From NCBI GenBank assembly GCA_020310875.1, contig CM035420.1, forward strand, positions 187,837,880-187,901,879: a DNA stretch of 64,000 nucleotides. The letters run 5' to 3'. The translations under genes were made by a program, and so were the position numbers. Origin of the DNA: Ceratopteris richardii (Eukaryota > Streptophyta > Polypodiopsida > Polypodiales > Pteridaceae). Position 1 is the stretch's first letter. Each line of letters begins with the position of its first letter. The notes beneath the pieces are model-generated. The model did not search any database, had not been told where the DNA came from, and saw only the letters and a program-made list of their open reading frames with translations. Positions 25,381-35,785 of the stretch are shown here, piece after piece.

Positions 25381-26676
25381 ACCTTTCTCAACTATCTGTC
25401 CTACGCTGATCAAATTTTTCGGTATTGTCGGAACATACAAAACATTGGTTAGCAAAACTGCTCCACTCTTACACTTCACTTTTCCAATTGAATGAACACT
25501 ATGTCTTGTATTGTCACGTGTTTGAACAGTGTGACACGAACTACCTTTTTCCAGTTTTGACATCAATTCTATATTTCCTGACAAATGATTAGAAAATCCG
25601 GAGTCAATGTAAAATACCTTTAGGTCTTCGTTTTTTGATGTGCTGATAGAGTTCATCATCAACGATGTATGGCTTTCATTATGCGTGTCATTTGCATAGT
25701 TGTTGTAGGATTGATTTTGTCCCCAACTTCTTGTTCCACCTCTGCCATAGCCTCTTCTTTGGTTTTGTCTACCTCTTTGATATCTTCCGCTTCTGCCTCT
25801 GCTATTACTATTCTGATTTTGATTTGAACCTTGTTGATTATGCCAATAGTCATAAGCCAGATGATTACTTAGTCCACAAATCGAGCAAGCTTTCTTGTTG
25901 ATATTCTGACTGCTTCTTCCTCTTCCAAAGCCTCTTGCTCTTCCTCTGCCGGTGCCTTTGCCTCTAGCATAATAAACCTGAGAACTCGACTCTTCTTCAT
26001 CTTTTGACTTACCTTTATCTCCTTTCTTTTTGTTCTTCATGTACATTGCAGAGCTTTGTCCTTTATCTCCATCTCCTTTCAGGTCTTGCTCATATGTGAG
26101 CATCAATCCTAGCAACTGATTTAAATATGGAACAAAATGATTTAAAGAGAGTTCAATTGAAAGTACAAAAGGTTTCCACCTTTCATCTCCTCTCAAACCT
26201 GTGAGAATTTGCGCTATCAATCTGTGGTCTTCGATATCTTCATTTATGGATCCAAGACTGTCTGCTAGATCCTTCATTTTAGTAACATAGTCACTAATGC
26301 TTTGATTTGACTTCTTTTTGAATGTTGTGAATTCGGACCATAAGCTAGCCTTCCTCGCTTTCGTAGTATTTTGGAAATGGTCCTCCAATGCACTCCATAT
26401 GTCCTCCGCTATTTCCAGGCCTCTAATATGCGGTAGTAGATAATCTGTAACAGTACTATAAATGTATGCTCTTGCCGTTGCATCTTTCTTCTGCCACAAC
26501 TTCAAGGCTTCCAATTCTTCTTCCTTTGGTTGTCTGTTGACTTCAAAGGTTGGCTTCTTTTCTTCTCCGGTCACTTACATCATTAAGTCCTTACTCATAA
26601 GTAAGGCTTCCATGCGCATTACCCATGCGGGATAATTATCTCTATCCAGTTTGTCAATAGAGACATGTTCTGCCAT
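25345..26676 (-). pseudogene. Copia B gag and protease
   Basis: Translation would start at the ATG at 26676 (MAEHVSIDKLDRDNYPAWV), a normal copia gag opening. A TAA (26575-26577) follows after 33 codons, then the frame is open from VTGEEKK to 25345. Visible parts are the UBN2-type gag domain (SDYVTKMKDLADSLGSI), an RGG/Gln/Asn-rich stretch and a zinc knuckle CSICGLSNHLAYDY whose fourth ligand is Tyr instead of Cys. The protease motif is YIDSGFSNH (Asp-Ser-Gly kept) and VLYVPTIPKNLISVGQ follows. It then runs out of frame at about 25380, where one missing base shifts it relative to integrase. Confidence 0.9.
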
Positions 26677-26757
26677 GATCTTCTTGTTTTCTTTCTTTAC
26701 TCTGACACCTCTTGTTAGATTTTACGGCTCTGATATCACTTGTTGTGGTGATTAACC

Positions 26758-26770
26758 TGCTCTGATACCA
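26758..26770 (-). other. Primer-binding site of copia element B
   Basis: The minus strand reads TGGTATCAGAGC two bases after the 5' LTR end, the initiator-Met tRNA site. A second similar phrase about 30 bp further (near 26731) is a degenerate echo. Confidence 0.9.
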
Positions 26771-26772
26771 CT

Positions 26773-28050
26773 TGTTGGGGTGATCGACGTCTTTGGTAGT
26801 ACTGCTTTTATACCTCTGATAGTAGTAAGCTTCTGGTACCACCCGTCTGCCGCAACAAAGACTCGAACCTTATCAAGCCTGCGGAAATTCGCTGCACCAC
26901 CGAATTAGTGTTAAACTACAGTGATGTTAGAACACCTCTATAATCAACAGTAGCTTAACAAGGCTTCTGCCACTCAAACTCTATTAGACTGTGCTTTGAA
27001 TTCTCTTGAAAATTCCACCGAAACTTCACCGGACTGTCACTGGACTGTCACCGAAATTTACCGAAATCTTACCGGAATGATCTTCAATTCTGTTCGTAAT
27101 TGTTTCAAATGTTTATACGTGAAACAAGGAAGTGATGAGTGAACTTCACTTACTGACAGAACTCTTCCTGAAGTTTAGAGGAAAACTTCATCAGTTCAGA
27201 GTGCTATTTTCGGTCCGACTTTGTACTGTGTGTACATATCCATTTCACCGGAAACTTTGATCCGTATAAAGTAGAGACTTCTAGCTACAAGATAAGCTAT
27301 GTCTCATACAAAACTCTATATTATTCTGCGAGATATACTTTGTGGTCCTTCCCGAAAACACATTTATTGAGTAAACCGTAAGTGACCAAAAGTACGTATA
27401 CAGTGAAACTGTAACTGTTAACTAACTTTAACCGTAACATAGAATATTCAAACTTCTACTCATACGAAGAATGCGCGCAGAGCTTCCACATGAACATGTG
27501 TTTTCTATTAGAGAAGATGTGTACAAAAAAGCTTGGCCTCTTCTTGCTCAAGCTATAGAAACTCTCCTACACTGAGTAGTTTCTTATTACCATCTCTCTC
27601 AAATGAATACCTGACATTTCATGTTTCTGTTATTCATCTTTACCTACGCGATCTATGGCGTCTTCTATACTACATACGTGATCTCTGGCGTCTTCTATCT
27701 CTCTCTCTATCTGTATATCTGTATCTCTGTGTCTCTGCACTTCTGCTATATTTCATCTTTGTCTTGCTCGATTCTTGACTGATATATATATAGTCTTCAT
27801 TCTTCCATGCTCTTCCGCGCCTTTCACTTTTGGTATGCTCCACGATCCTTCTTTATGTGTGTTATGCGCACTCCCCTGTTCACTACTCTGTTACACGTCC
27901 TATTCTCATATTTACAATTCTTGATTCGGTTTTCTGATTCTGCACGTTGTACAGTTCAGTCGTGCTTCTTTAATTCTGCTTCTCTTTGTCTTTTCTACTT
28001 CCCCTTTTTTTTTTTGTCTGGATGCCAAATTCGTGAGTGCTTCTTCAACA
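26773..28050 (-). repeat. 5' LTR of copia element B
   Basis: 1278 bp partner of 21222-22499. Flanked outside by TAAAG (28051-28055), identical to 21217-21221. Confidence 0.95.
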
Positions 28051-30260
28051 TAAAGCATGGTAAATCAATATTGTCAGAGCTACACTGCCATTGAGGAACT
28101 TCTTGCTGTTCCATTGCTTCTTTGCCTCGAATAGTCTTTCTTGTATGTAAGGAGTCAGATTAATTTGATTGCCAATTTGCTTGATGGCATGTGAGAGTAG
28201 CTAAACAATTAGCTTCTGCGGAGCCGTGTATCGGTGCATATTTGGGAACCAGAAGTGCTGATGGATCAGCCTGACTTCCTCTTCAATATCCACCCGATTG
28301 ATATCAGTGAATGTCCTTGTGTTTACTCCACGGCATTCCTCTTTCAATACCGTATTTCCATCCTTTTCCCATCCAAAAGCTTCCTTAATCAAGTCATGTG
28401 TGAATTGAATAACTACCCATTCACCTACTCCGTCCACAACTCTAGTCTTCGGCACTAATGGGTCATGCAGTGCTGGCTATAATGTGTTCATGACTTGTGT
28501 GCACCTTTGAAAGTTAGGCTTGTAGATCGGCAGTTTAAAATACTTGTGGATGCCCGCTTTCTTCATGATGTCAATGGTAGTTGGAAGCTCATGCACTACT
28601 TTAAAATCCTGGGACATAATCGGAAATTGATGATCTATATCCATGATTTTGATAGTCACCAGGAAGAGATACTCCCCAGCCTGTTGATCTTCTCTAAACC
28701 AATGTCCCTTTGCTTTGGTGATACTCTGGGGAGGAAATTCCAATACTTCCTCTTGAATTGTTGCTTCAGAGTCTTCAGAAGCCATAGGCACTTGTAAGGA
28801 AAAGTGCATTAGCCTCAATTGAAAACCTAACAATTGTGCGGTGCATTGCAGTGACATGTCGTCGCTCCGTCACTCCGTTTCCCTTGTTTTGATAAGTGAG
28901 ATCTCTTATCACATCTTTTTATTTCTTTTCCTGAAAGAAAACAAGCATTAGTATAGCCAAAACATTTATTTATTTACATAGTATGTCCATTCCTAAGGAA
29001 GCTATGACCTAATTCCCATTGGGGAATGTGCACCACTAACTTCATTATGTACATCAAGTGCCAAATGCTTGGCCTTGTAATGTGGCCCTAGTATGTGTAC
29101 TTTAGGTGCATTTGATACTTCATGAGTGCAATTGGAATCTTTGTTGTTGTGGTGGGCCATTCCTTGCAGTTGCTTTGGCTTCCAAATCCACGTGGTAGTC
29201 AAGTTGATAGTCCATGTCTTCTTCTTGGTCCTTCGAACTTCATGTATTTCTTTTGATGTCCTAGTGATAGAAGTTTTTCCTTTCATGTTTCGATGATGAG
29301 TTCGTCTTGGCTTCTTTGTCCAAATGTCTCCATGTAATGTATCCTCCTGTTTGCTTATCTCTTGGTTGGCTACTTGTCTGACCTTTTTGGGAATCCATAT
29401 CTGTTGTCTATCCTTCTGAGCTTCAATCAAAGGCTTAGGAAGCCATACTTGTAATAGCCTTTTTGATGCGGGTTTTGGTGAAGCTGACTTCTTGTCCTCC
29501 TTTTTCTCCTCATGAGTTGGTGCTACAATCTTTGGTTTCTGCACTTGATCCTTACGTACCCATTTGAATTTGGACGTTCCTTGATGCGAGTATCTGATTG
29601 TTGTTTCCCACATTGGTGATCCTTCTGTCGTGTGAGAAACTCCATGAGAGTTGGTCCCCTTAGTGTCTGTCCGTTCACCAATCGAATAGGATGATTTCAT
29701 TTCTTCCTTGGACACATTAGGGTTTGAGCTTTCTGCTTCTTCTAGATTTGTTTCTGAGGTATTGGGGCTAGAATCATGTTCCACTAGCTCTTCTTTGCAT
29801 TCTTCTGCACTCCCAATGGCTTTTGGTTGTTGTGAGGGTTTCTCCCCTAATAGACTAAAAATTTCCTTGTGCCCTATCTTGGCTGAAATATAGCCTTGAG
29901 CTAGGTTGATGCTTACTTCATGCTCAATGATCCAATCCCGTCCTAGGATCAAATCTTCTATTAAATCTTCATATCTGCACACTAAGACTCGTTGTTCCAT
30001 GGAAGAATTTCCTAGGTGGAGGGATACTATCGTTGCTCCAATGCATTCTATGATTTGACCTCCAATTCCTATCATATGAGCTTTTGTGGGAGTCATAATC
30101 ATTTGAAGATCTTTTATGACCATATTACGTATGCAACTAAGTCTTGCCCTTGAGTCTATTAAGGCATCTATCAATTTGTACTCTGTCTTGCCAATCCCTA
30201 GGTGTAGGTAAGGCTATGACATGTAAGCACTAGTCGTATCATACTTATGGACTCGGTAAT
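28051..30260 (-). pseudogene. Gypsy third ORF, N-terminal part with a second retropepsin-like domain
   Basis: Directly after integrase the minus strand encodes LGIGKTEYKLIDALIDSRARLSCI (about 30130-30200), followed by HMIGIGG, a hydrophobic strand region and DLILGRDWI (29930-29960). Spacing and motifs match a retropepsin-like fold, with DSR in place of the catalytic DSG or DTG. After a long charged, Lys/Arg/Pro-rich stretch (29002-29850) the chain continues at 28477-28857 (GEYLFLVTIKIMDIDHQF, KYFKLPIYKPNFQRCTQVM). It then runs through VPKTRVVDGVGEWVVIQFT (28390-28450) to FLNGSVALTILIYHAL at 28056, where copia B is inserted. Stops at 29001, 28476 and 28200 break it. I do not recognise the downstream domain. 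Confidence 0.65.
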
Positions 30261-31900
30261 TAGCCATAGGGACAGGCTCTTCTCCTTGGAGATACCGTTC
30301 GTCTCTTTGCCTAATCCATTCTTTCCGTTTCTTGATGCGTTCTAGGGCTTCTTGCCGTGCCTCCTCTTTAATCCGTTCTTCCGCTTTCTTCCTATTTTGA
30401 GCACCTACAAGACGTGCTAACATTTGATCCGTCAATGGCTCCATGAACCGTTTCACTCTACATCCACTTATGTAGTTAGGAAGAATTTCTCCATCTAAAG
30501 TGGCTAGATTAACTGCTCCACTAGTCGAGATCCTATTAATGATTAGAGGTCCATATCCATGCTTCTGTAACTTCTTGGCATGTTGCTTTAAGGTGTAGAC
30601 TAGGACTAGGTATCCTTCTTTAAGTCCTTTGTCTTTTATATGTGCATCATAATATGCCTTTTGTCTTCTCTTGGCTGCATATATTCCTGCGATAGCCTGC
30701 AACCTAGTTTCATGCAACTTCTCTATTTGGTCTAGTTGTTGGGATAATTCATGTCCGGTCCATTTATACTGATGTGCTACTCTCAAAGTGGGGATTAAAA
30801 AATCGATTGGCAAAATTGCATTCTGCCCATACACCAAATTGAATGGGGTAGTTCCAATGGCAGTCTTGTATGCGACTCGGAAGGCCCAAATTGCATGATG
30901 CAATTGCTTGTCCCAGTCATAACTCCCATTATTGACGATTTTTCTCAATACTTTGCATAATACCTTGTTGGAACTTTTCGCTTGACCATTGGCTTGGGGA
31001 TGGTATGTGGCTGATTTTTTATGGATCACTAAAAACTCATTCATTAGAGACTCTATCACTTCATTAATGAAGTGCGTTCCTCGATCACTCACAATCTCAA
31101 TTGGTAATCCGAAACGAGTGAAGATGTGCTCTAAAAGAAACTTAGCCATGGTTTGAACATCATTCTTTCTAGTAGCCTTTGCCTCTACCCATTTTGTCAA
31201 GTAATCTATGGCTACTATGATGTATTCGGCATGTGATCCTTTGGTCGGTGGGTTAATGGATCCTATGAAGTCAATACCCATTTAGAGAATGCTCTAGCAC
31301 AAACCATAGGTCTCAATGGCATGTCATCCCTTCGAATTGGGTATTTAGCCCTTTGGCATGTCTCGCAGCTTTGTACATATGTTCCAACATCCATATGTAA
31401 AGTTGGCCACCACAAGCCCGCGAAGAGGATCATTTTTATGGTTCTTTCGGTTGAAAAATGACCTCCTGTCGCACCTGCGTGTGCCATCTCTAATATGGGC
31501 AAATATTCTCCTTCATGCACACATAATCGTAATTGGTTGTCTTTTCCTCTTCTAAACAAGTTTCTTCCTATGAGTACATAATCCTTGCTCATCTCCTCTA
31601 GGGATCGTTTTCTTGCCAAGCTAACTCCTTCCTCATGCTCTCTTGTCTTTAGGAATTTTACCAATGTTTCGCTCCAATTGGGTGCTATCGTTGAGAAAGG
31701 TATGGACGTATGATCCTCTGGGATTGTCTCCTGGCATTCTACACAGTTACTTATGTAGTCATGGACATCCTTAGGCATGCCAGGCCAATATACTCCTAAT
31801 CGCTTTAATTCCCTAATAGTTCCATGATTTCCCTTGTGTGTCCTCCATTTGTTCACATGTGCTTGTTCAGTTAACTTCGATTGTTCATCTTCCTCAACAC
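30214..31900 (-). pseudogene. Gypsy integrase with duplicated HHCC module, catalytic Glu lost
   Basis: Two zinc-binding modules appear in series. The first is at about 31735-31850 (HKGNH...YWPGMPKDV...CVECQ) and the second at about 31340-31480 (HAGATGGH...WWPTLHMDV...CETCQRAK). The catalytic core follows: GIDFIG (first Asp), IVSDRGTHF (second Asp) and YHPQANGQAKSSNK, where the third acidic residue is Lys (GAA to AAA, near 30985). The C-terminal part has GYLVLVYTLKQHAKKL and YISGCRVKRF, then a Lys/Glu/Arg-rich tail, with no clear chromodomain. A 1-nt frameshift separates the zinc module from the core at about 31270. The core ORF alone is 355 codons. Confidence 0.85.
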
Positions 31901-31903
31901 ATC

Positions 31904-34357
31904 TTAGTAATACACCATTGGGTTCTTATAGTACACACTTCCCGCAATAATGTGCAAATTCCTTGATCGGATAATTTCCTTTTTACTTTCTTTATTGATT
32001 GGGTGTTGTGGGCCATGAGTGAGTATCGTAATTAGTTTCTCTGCCCACTTTGGACACACTTCTAGATTAAACAAATAAGTGTCTGGGAGATCATCGGATA
32101 CTCCACTTGGTGGTTCTCTGTGTGTTAACCTAGAAAGGTAATCTGCTCTTACATGCGTGTTCCCCTTTTTCACTATCACTTCAAAGTCGAACTCCATCAA
32201 TAGTAGGAACCATCTTACCAATTTTCCTGTGTTAGAGGGCTTATTGACTAGGTACAATAAAGCTTGATGGACTATGAAGAACTTGAATTTGTTGGCTAAG
32301 AGATAGTGTCTGAATTTCTTCACTGCATAGACCATTCCCAATCCTTCCCATTCGGTGGTGGTATAATTTCTCTCCGCTTGATTCAGTTGTCTACTCGCAT
32401 AGGCAATTGGGTGATCTAACTTCCCTTCATCTCCTGGTTGGGCTAAGGTACAACCTATTGCGTAATTAGAAGCATCTACATGAATATGAAAAGGCTTGTT
32501 CCAATTCGGTGTTTTCAGAATAGGAGCTGTGCTAAGTCTCTTCTTTAACTCATTGAATGCCTTCTCACATTCCTCTGTCCAAGTGAATTGAGTTAAGATT
32601 CAATACAAGGGTTTGGCGATTATGGCATACATGTGGATGAATTGACGGTAGTATCCACAATGTCCCATTAATGCCTGTACCTCTTTCGTATTCTTAGGTC
32701 TAGGGAGCTCTAAGATGACCTTAATCTTATCTTCATCTGTGGAAATTCCATTTCTAGAGACTATGTGTCCTAGGATCTTCCCTTGTCTTACCATGAAGAC
32801 ACATTTCTCTGGATTTAGACAGAATCTATATTGTCAACATTTATTAAATATCTTTCGTAATTCAAGAATGTGATCTAATCTTTGATTTGAATATGTACAT
32901 AGGTCATCTACATACACCTCCATGCTCTTTTTTAGGAATTCCTTGAAAACATGACACATCAATCGTTGGAAAGTGGCAGGCACATTAGTAAGTCCAAAAG
33001 GCATCACTCAGAAGGCATAGACTCCCCATTCAGTCGCGAATGCGGTCTTATGTTGATCCTCGGTAGTGATAGCCACTTGATTGTATCCAAAGAATCCATC
33101 TAAGAAGCTATATACTTCTTTCCCTGCGACTCTTTCCAATAGATGATCCGTAATGGGCAATGGGTAGCTGTCACGTATGGTGGCTGCATTGACCTTTTTC
33201 AAATTAATGCACACTCTCAATTTTCCGTTTTTCTTAGGCACAACTACTAGTGGCGATACCCACTCGGTGTGTTCTATTTCATATATGAATCCTGTCGCTA
33301 GTAGCTTATCTATTTCTTCCTTAATTTTAGTAGCATAGACCTCATTGTATGTATAAGGGTGTTGTTTTGATGGTTTCGCATCTGCTGTCATTGGTATTCT
33401 ATGAGAACAAATCGAGGGCTCCACACCCTTGAGATCCTTATATGTCCATGTGAATACGTCTCGATATTCTCGGATCAATTGTATTAGTTCTTCTTCCTCT
33501 TCAACTGACACATCTTTGCCTTTGTATGTGCATCTTTCTTCTCCATCCTCCCCTGTTACTATGATCTTTTTTGTTTGTTCTTTGTTGTCATATGCTTCTC
33601 TGTCTCGAGGCTCTCGTTTAGGCATTTGAATGGCTACCTTTCTCTCTTCTACCTCATATCTTTTAAAATGTTCAGGAACCTCAAACATGTCTGGGTCTGG
33701 TCCTATTTTACTCATGTTTTCCTCTTGCTTTTGTACTATGGGAGCGGCTTCTATTGCCAAGATCCTTGTCGGTTCCTGTTTCTCTTTGGTTTGCATGGTG
33801 TCTAGATAGCTCTCTTCTGAATCGAATTCTGGTTCCATTTCTATACTCTCATATTCCTCTTTCCATTCTTTTTCTAAGATTTCTCCTTCTTCCACTTCTT
33901 GAAGGATAACCATGTATAAATTCACATCATAACCTTCTTCATCTATGCACTCGTTCATAGTTAGTTCTTCCTCATTCACACACACATCTAAGGTGGCTAA
34001 GATTTCCATCCATCCATGCGGTTCAAATGTTTCATCAGGAAAGATTTGAGGCATATACCTTGGGTCCTCTACAGGTCTGTAGTTAGGATGTCCTATTGGC
34101 CATAGCTGTCTTTTGTTGTCCTCTTTCTTGGCTTCTTTACACATCCATAACTGGGCGTCCTCGTGCATCCATGATTGATCGCTTGATCTTGCACTATGAA
34201 TAGATAGGTCATCTTCCTCCTTGTGTATGGGATTCCATTGTAGTGGAGGGACATCTCGATATGAAAATGTGTGCAAGTTTATCTTGGTGGTATTTCCTTG
34301 ATGTTGCAGGTATAATGAATCTCTTCCCCAATCTTGCACTACCCGCATTTGTCTCAT
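31904..34357 (-). pseudogene. Gypsy reverse transcriptase and RNase H
   Basis: The frame opens with a long acidic N-terminal extension (33430-34357). Then come the RT entry (HRIPMTADAKPSKQHPYTYN), VSPLVVVPKKNGKLRVCIN, the TEWGVYAF/MPFGLTN box and EVYVDDLCTYS (about 32903-32922). The thumb is at 32600-32794 (KILGHIVSRNGIS...VQALMGHCGYYRQF). RNase H begins DASNYAIGCTLAQ (about 32490) and runs through YASRQLN to VHQALLYLVNKP and ADYLSRL (32140). In-frame TGA at 33008 lies where the family has Arg (YAFRVMPFG), consistent with CGA to TGA. Further stops and frameshifts occur near 32825, 32600 and 31904. Confidence 0.88.
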
Positions 34358-34363
34358 GAAAGG

Positions 34364-34897
34364 TCATCCTAATATCATTTCGTAGTTGTTAGCCTTTTCA
34401 AATTTACAGATGGCTAATGTGTGTTCAAATTCCACTTCGCAGGTGGTTAATTTGATTCCTTCCAGTATTCCTAAGAGTTTCTCCACATGACCGTCTGCTA
34501 ATTGGAGCTTCATGCATGTGGGCTGCAAGGCAGGCTTTCCCCATTTCTCCCAAATCTCCTTGGTGGCGATTCCTACTCCTGCTCCAGTGTCTAGTATGGC
34601 CTTGGTCATGTACCCATTGTTAGTGACAGGTAGACATGTGTTACCTTCATCTCCTTCGATAAATTCTCCCACCTTATCAACTGGAATTTGTATTTTAGAG
34701 GAGTCTTCTTTTCCCTTGACTTCCTTTTCTTCCTTCTCTTGCCCTAATTCCACTTGACTCGCTAATTGCTTCCATAAATGCGGTTTAACCTGAAGTAATT
34801 CTTCCATGGTCAGTTTGCATTGTACTTTTGTCTTCTTAAGTTCCGTTAGATTATGTGAACTCTTTTCTGAGTTTCCCTTTCCTTCTCGATGTACCAT
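34364..34897 (-). pseudogene. Gypsy aspartic protease
   Basis: 177-codon open frame with AILDTGAGVGIA (34566-34605), the retropepsin active-site loop, followed by LQLADGHV and the flap/strand region ending NNYEMILG. N-terminally it has a Lys/Glu-rich linker. It is separated from RT by one stop, beyond which the chain continues. Catalytic motif DTGA is intact, in contrast to the second protease-like domain after integrase. Confidence 0.8.
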
Positions 34898-34963
34898 GGG
34901 TGCTCAGATTGTACCATGGGTGCTCAGATTATCATAGACTCTTCTTTGTATTCTCCCATGTAA

Positions 34964-35785
34964 TTAGGTAAAGTTGAAATGCTCAGCTTCTTCTCTATTT
35001 CTGTCTAGCCTTGACACTTCCTCATATACTTCTTCCATATTGGGATTGGGTTGATAAACTTCCACATCTAATTCCTCAAAGGGAGGCTTCGTCACTCCAT
35101 TCTTCTTCCATTGTTCTTCTTGGATTCTATTCCATAATTCCTTTGCCCAATCAGCTTCTAGGTCAGGTATTGTTGACATCGGTTCATCTTGAGTTTTCAC
35201 TCGTTCACATTTGTCATCCTTCCCTCTAAGTTCTTTATTCTTGGCTTTGACACACTCCTTGTGTTGTTCCTCTACTATTCTTGTCTCTGGAAGTGTCGGG
35301 ATAGTCTTTTCTAAGGTTGTTTGTGCTACCTCTATAAGTTTTTGACATAGTGCAAGCCTCTCTTTTTCTAATTCTCCTTGTGGGTAAAGCTTTTCGTGTT
35401 GCTCTACATTCGGTCCCGCCTTAATTCTAGCTTGGTAAGCTTTCAACAACATGTCCAAATCATCCGGTTTTGGGTCAGCTAGAATTGATCCTAGTTTCTC
35501 TGCTTCTTGAACAAGCTGTGGATTGGGAACTTCCTCCCGAATCTCTGGTTCTTTATGCTCTTTACTGCTTCTGTGTTGTTTCTTATGGTATTGACTCTTG
35601 TTTTTCATCCATTTATCTTTGAGCTTCTCTCTTCTCTCCTTCCATTTTTGCGCTTTTATGTTCTGGGTATTCTCACGTGATTCCTCTGAATCTTCTATTA
35701 TTTGGCTTTTGAGGTTTTCCTTCCTATTGTTTTCTTGTTCCTGATCTAGTTGTTTTTCTTTATGTTCTTTTGTTTGAGCTTGCAT
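34964..35785 (-). CDS. Charged gag-pol linker ORF of the gypsy element
   Basis: A 273-codon open frame rich in Lys, Glu and Gln (starting MQAQTKEHKEKQLDQEQ). It has predicted helical, coiled-coil-like character and no recognised catalytic domain. It sits between the last gag zinc knuckle (ending near 35880) and the protease. It was probably part of one gag-pol frame, now broken by stops at both ends. The function is unknown. It may be a spacer in the polyprotein. Confidence 0.5.
   Translation of the reverse strand: MQAQTKEHKEKQLDQEQENNRKENLKSQIIEDSEESRENTQNIKAQKWKERREKLKDKWMKNKSQYHKKQHRSSKEHKEPEIREEVPNPQLVQEAEKLGSILADPKPDDLDMLLKAYQARIKAGPNVEQHEKLYPQGELEKERLALCQKLIEVAQTTLEKTIPTLPETRIVEEQHKECVKAKNKELRGKDDKCERVKTQDEPMSTIPDLEADWAKELWNRIQEEQWKKNGVTKPPFEELDVEVYQPNPNMEEVYEEVSRLDRNREEAEHFNFT

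Larger units (their letters stand above)
21222..28050 (-). mobile_element. Copia element B, nearly intact, nested in the gypsy ORF3
   Basis: 6829 bp on the minus strand: 5' LTR 26773-28050, primer site 26758-26770, gag, pol, polypurine tract and 3' LTR 21222-22499. Both LTRs are exactly 1278 bp and very similar. The 5-bp duplication TAAAG is perfect (21217-21221 and 28051-28055). The gypsy ORF reads continuously across the junction once the copia is removed (HAL then GIKEH). Visible lesions are one in-frame TAA near the gag start, a 1-nt frameshift near 25380, a TAA at 23786-23788 and a damaged zinc knuckle. It is the youngest retroelement insertion in the window by nesting and LTR similarity. 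Confidence 0.95.
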
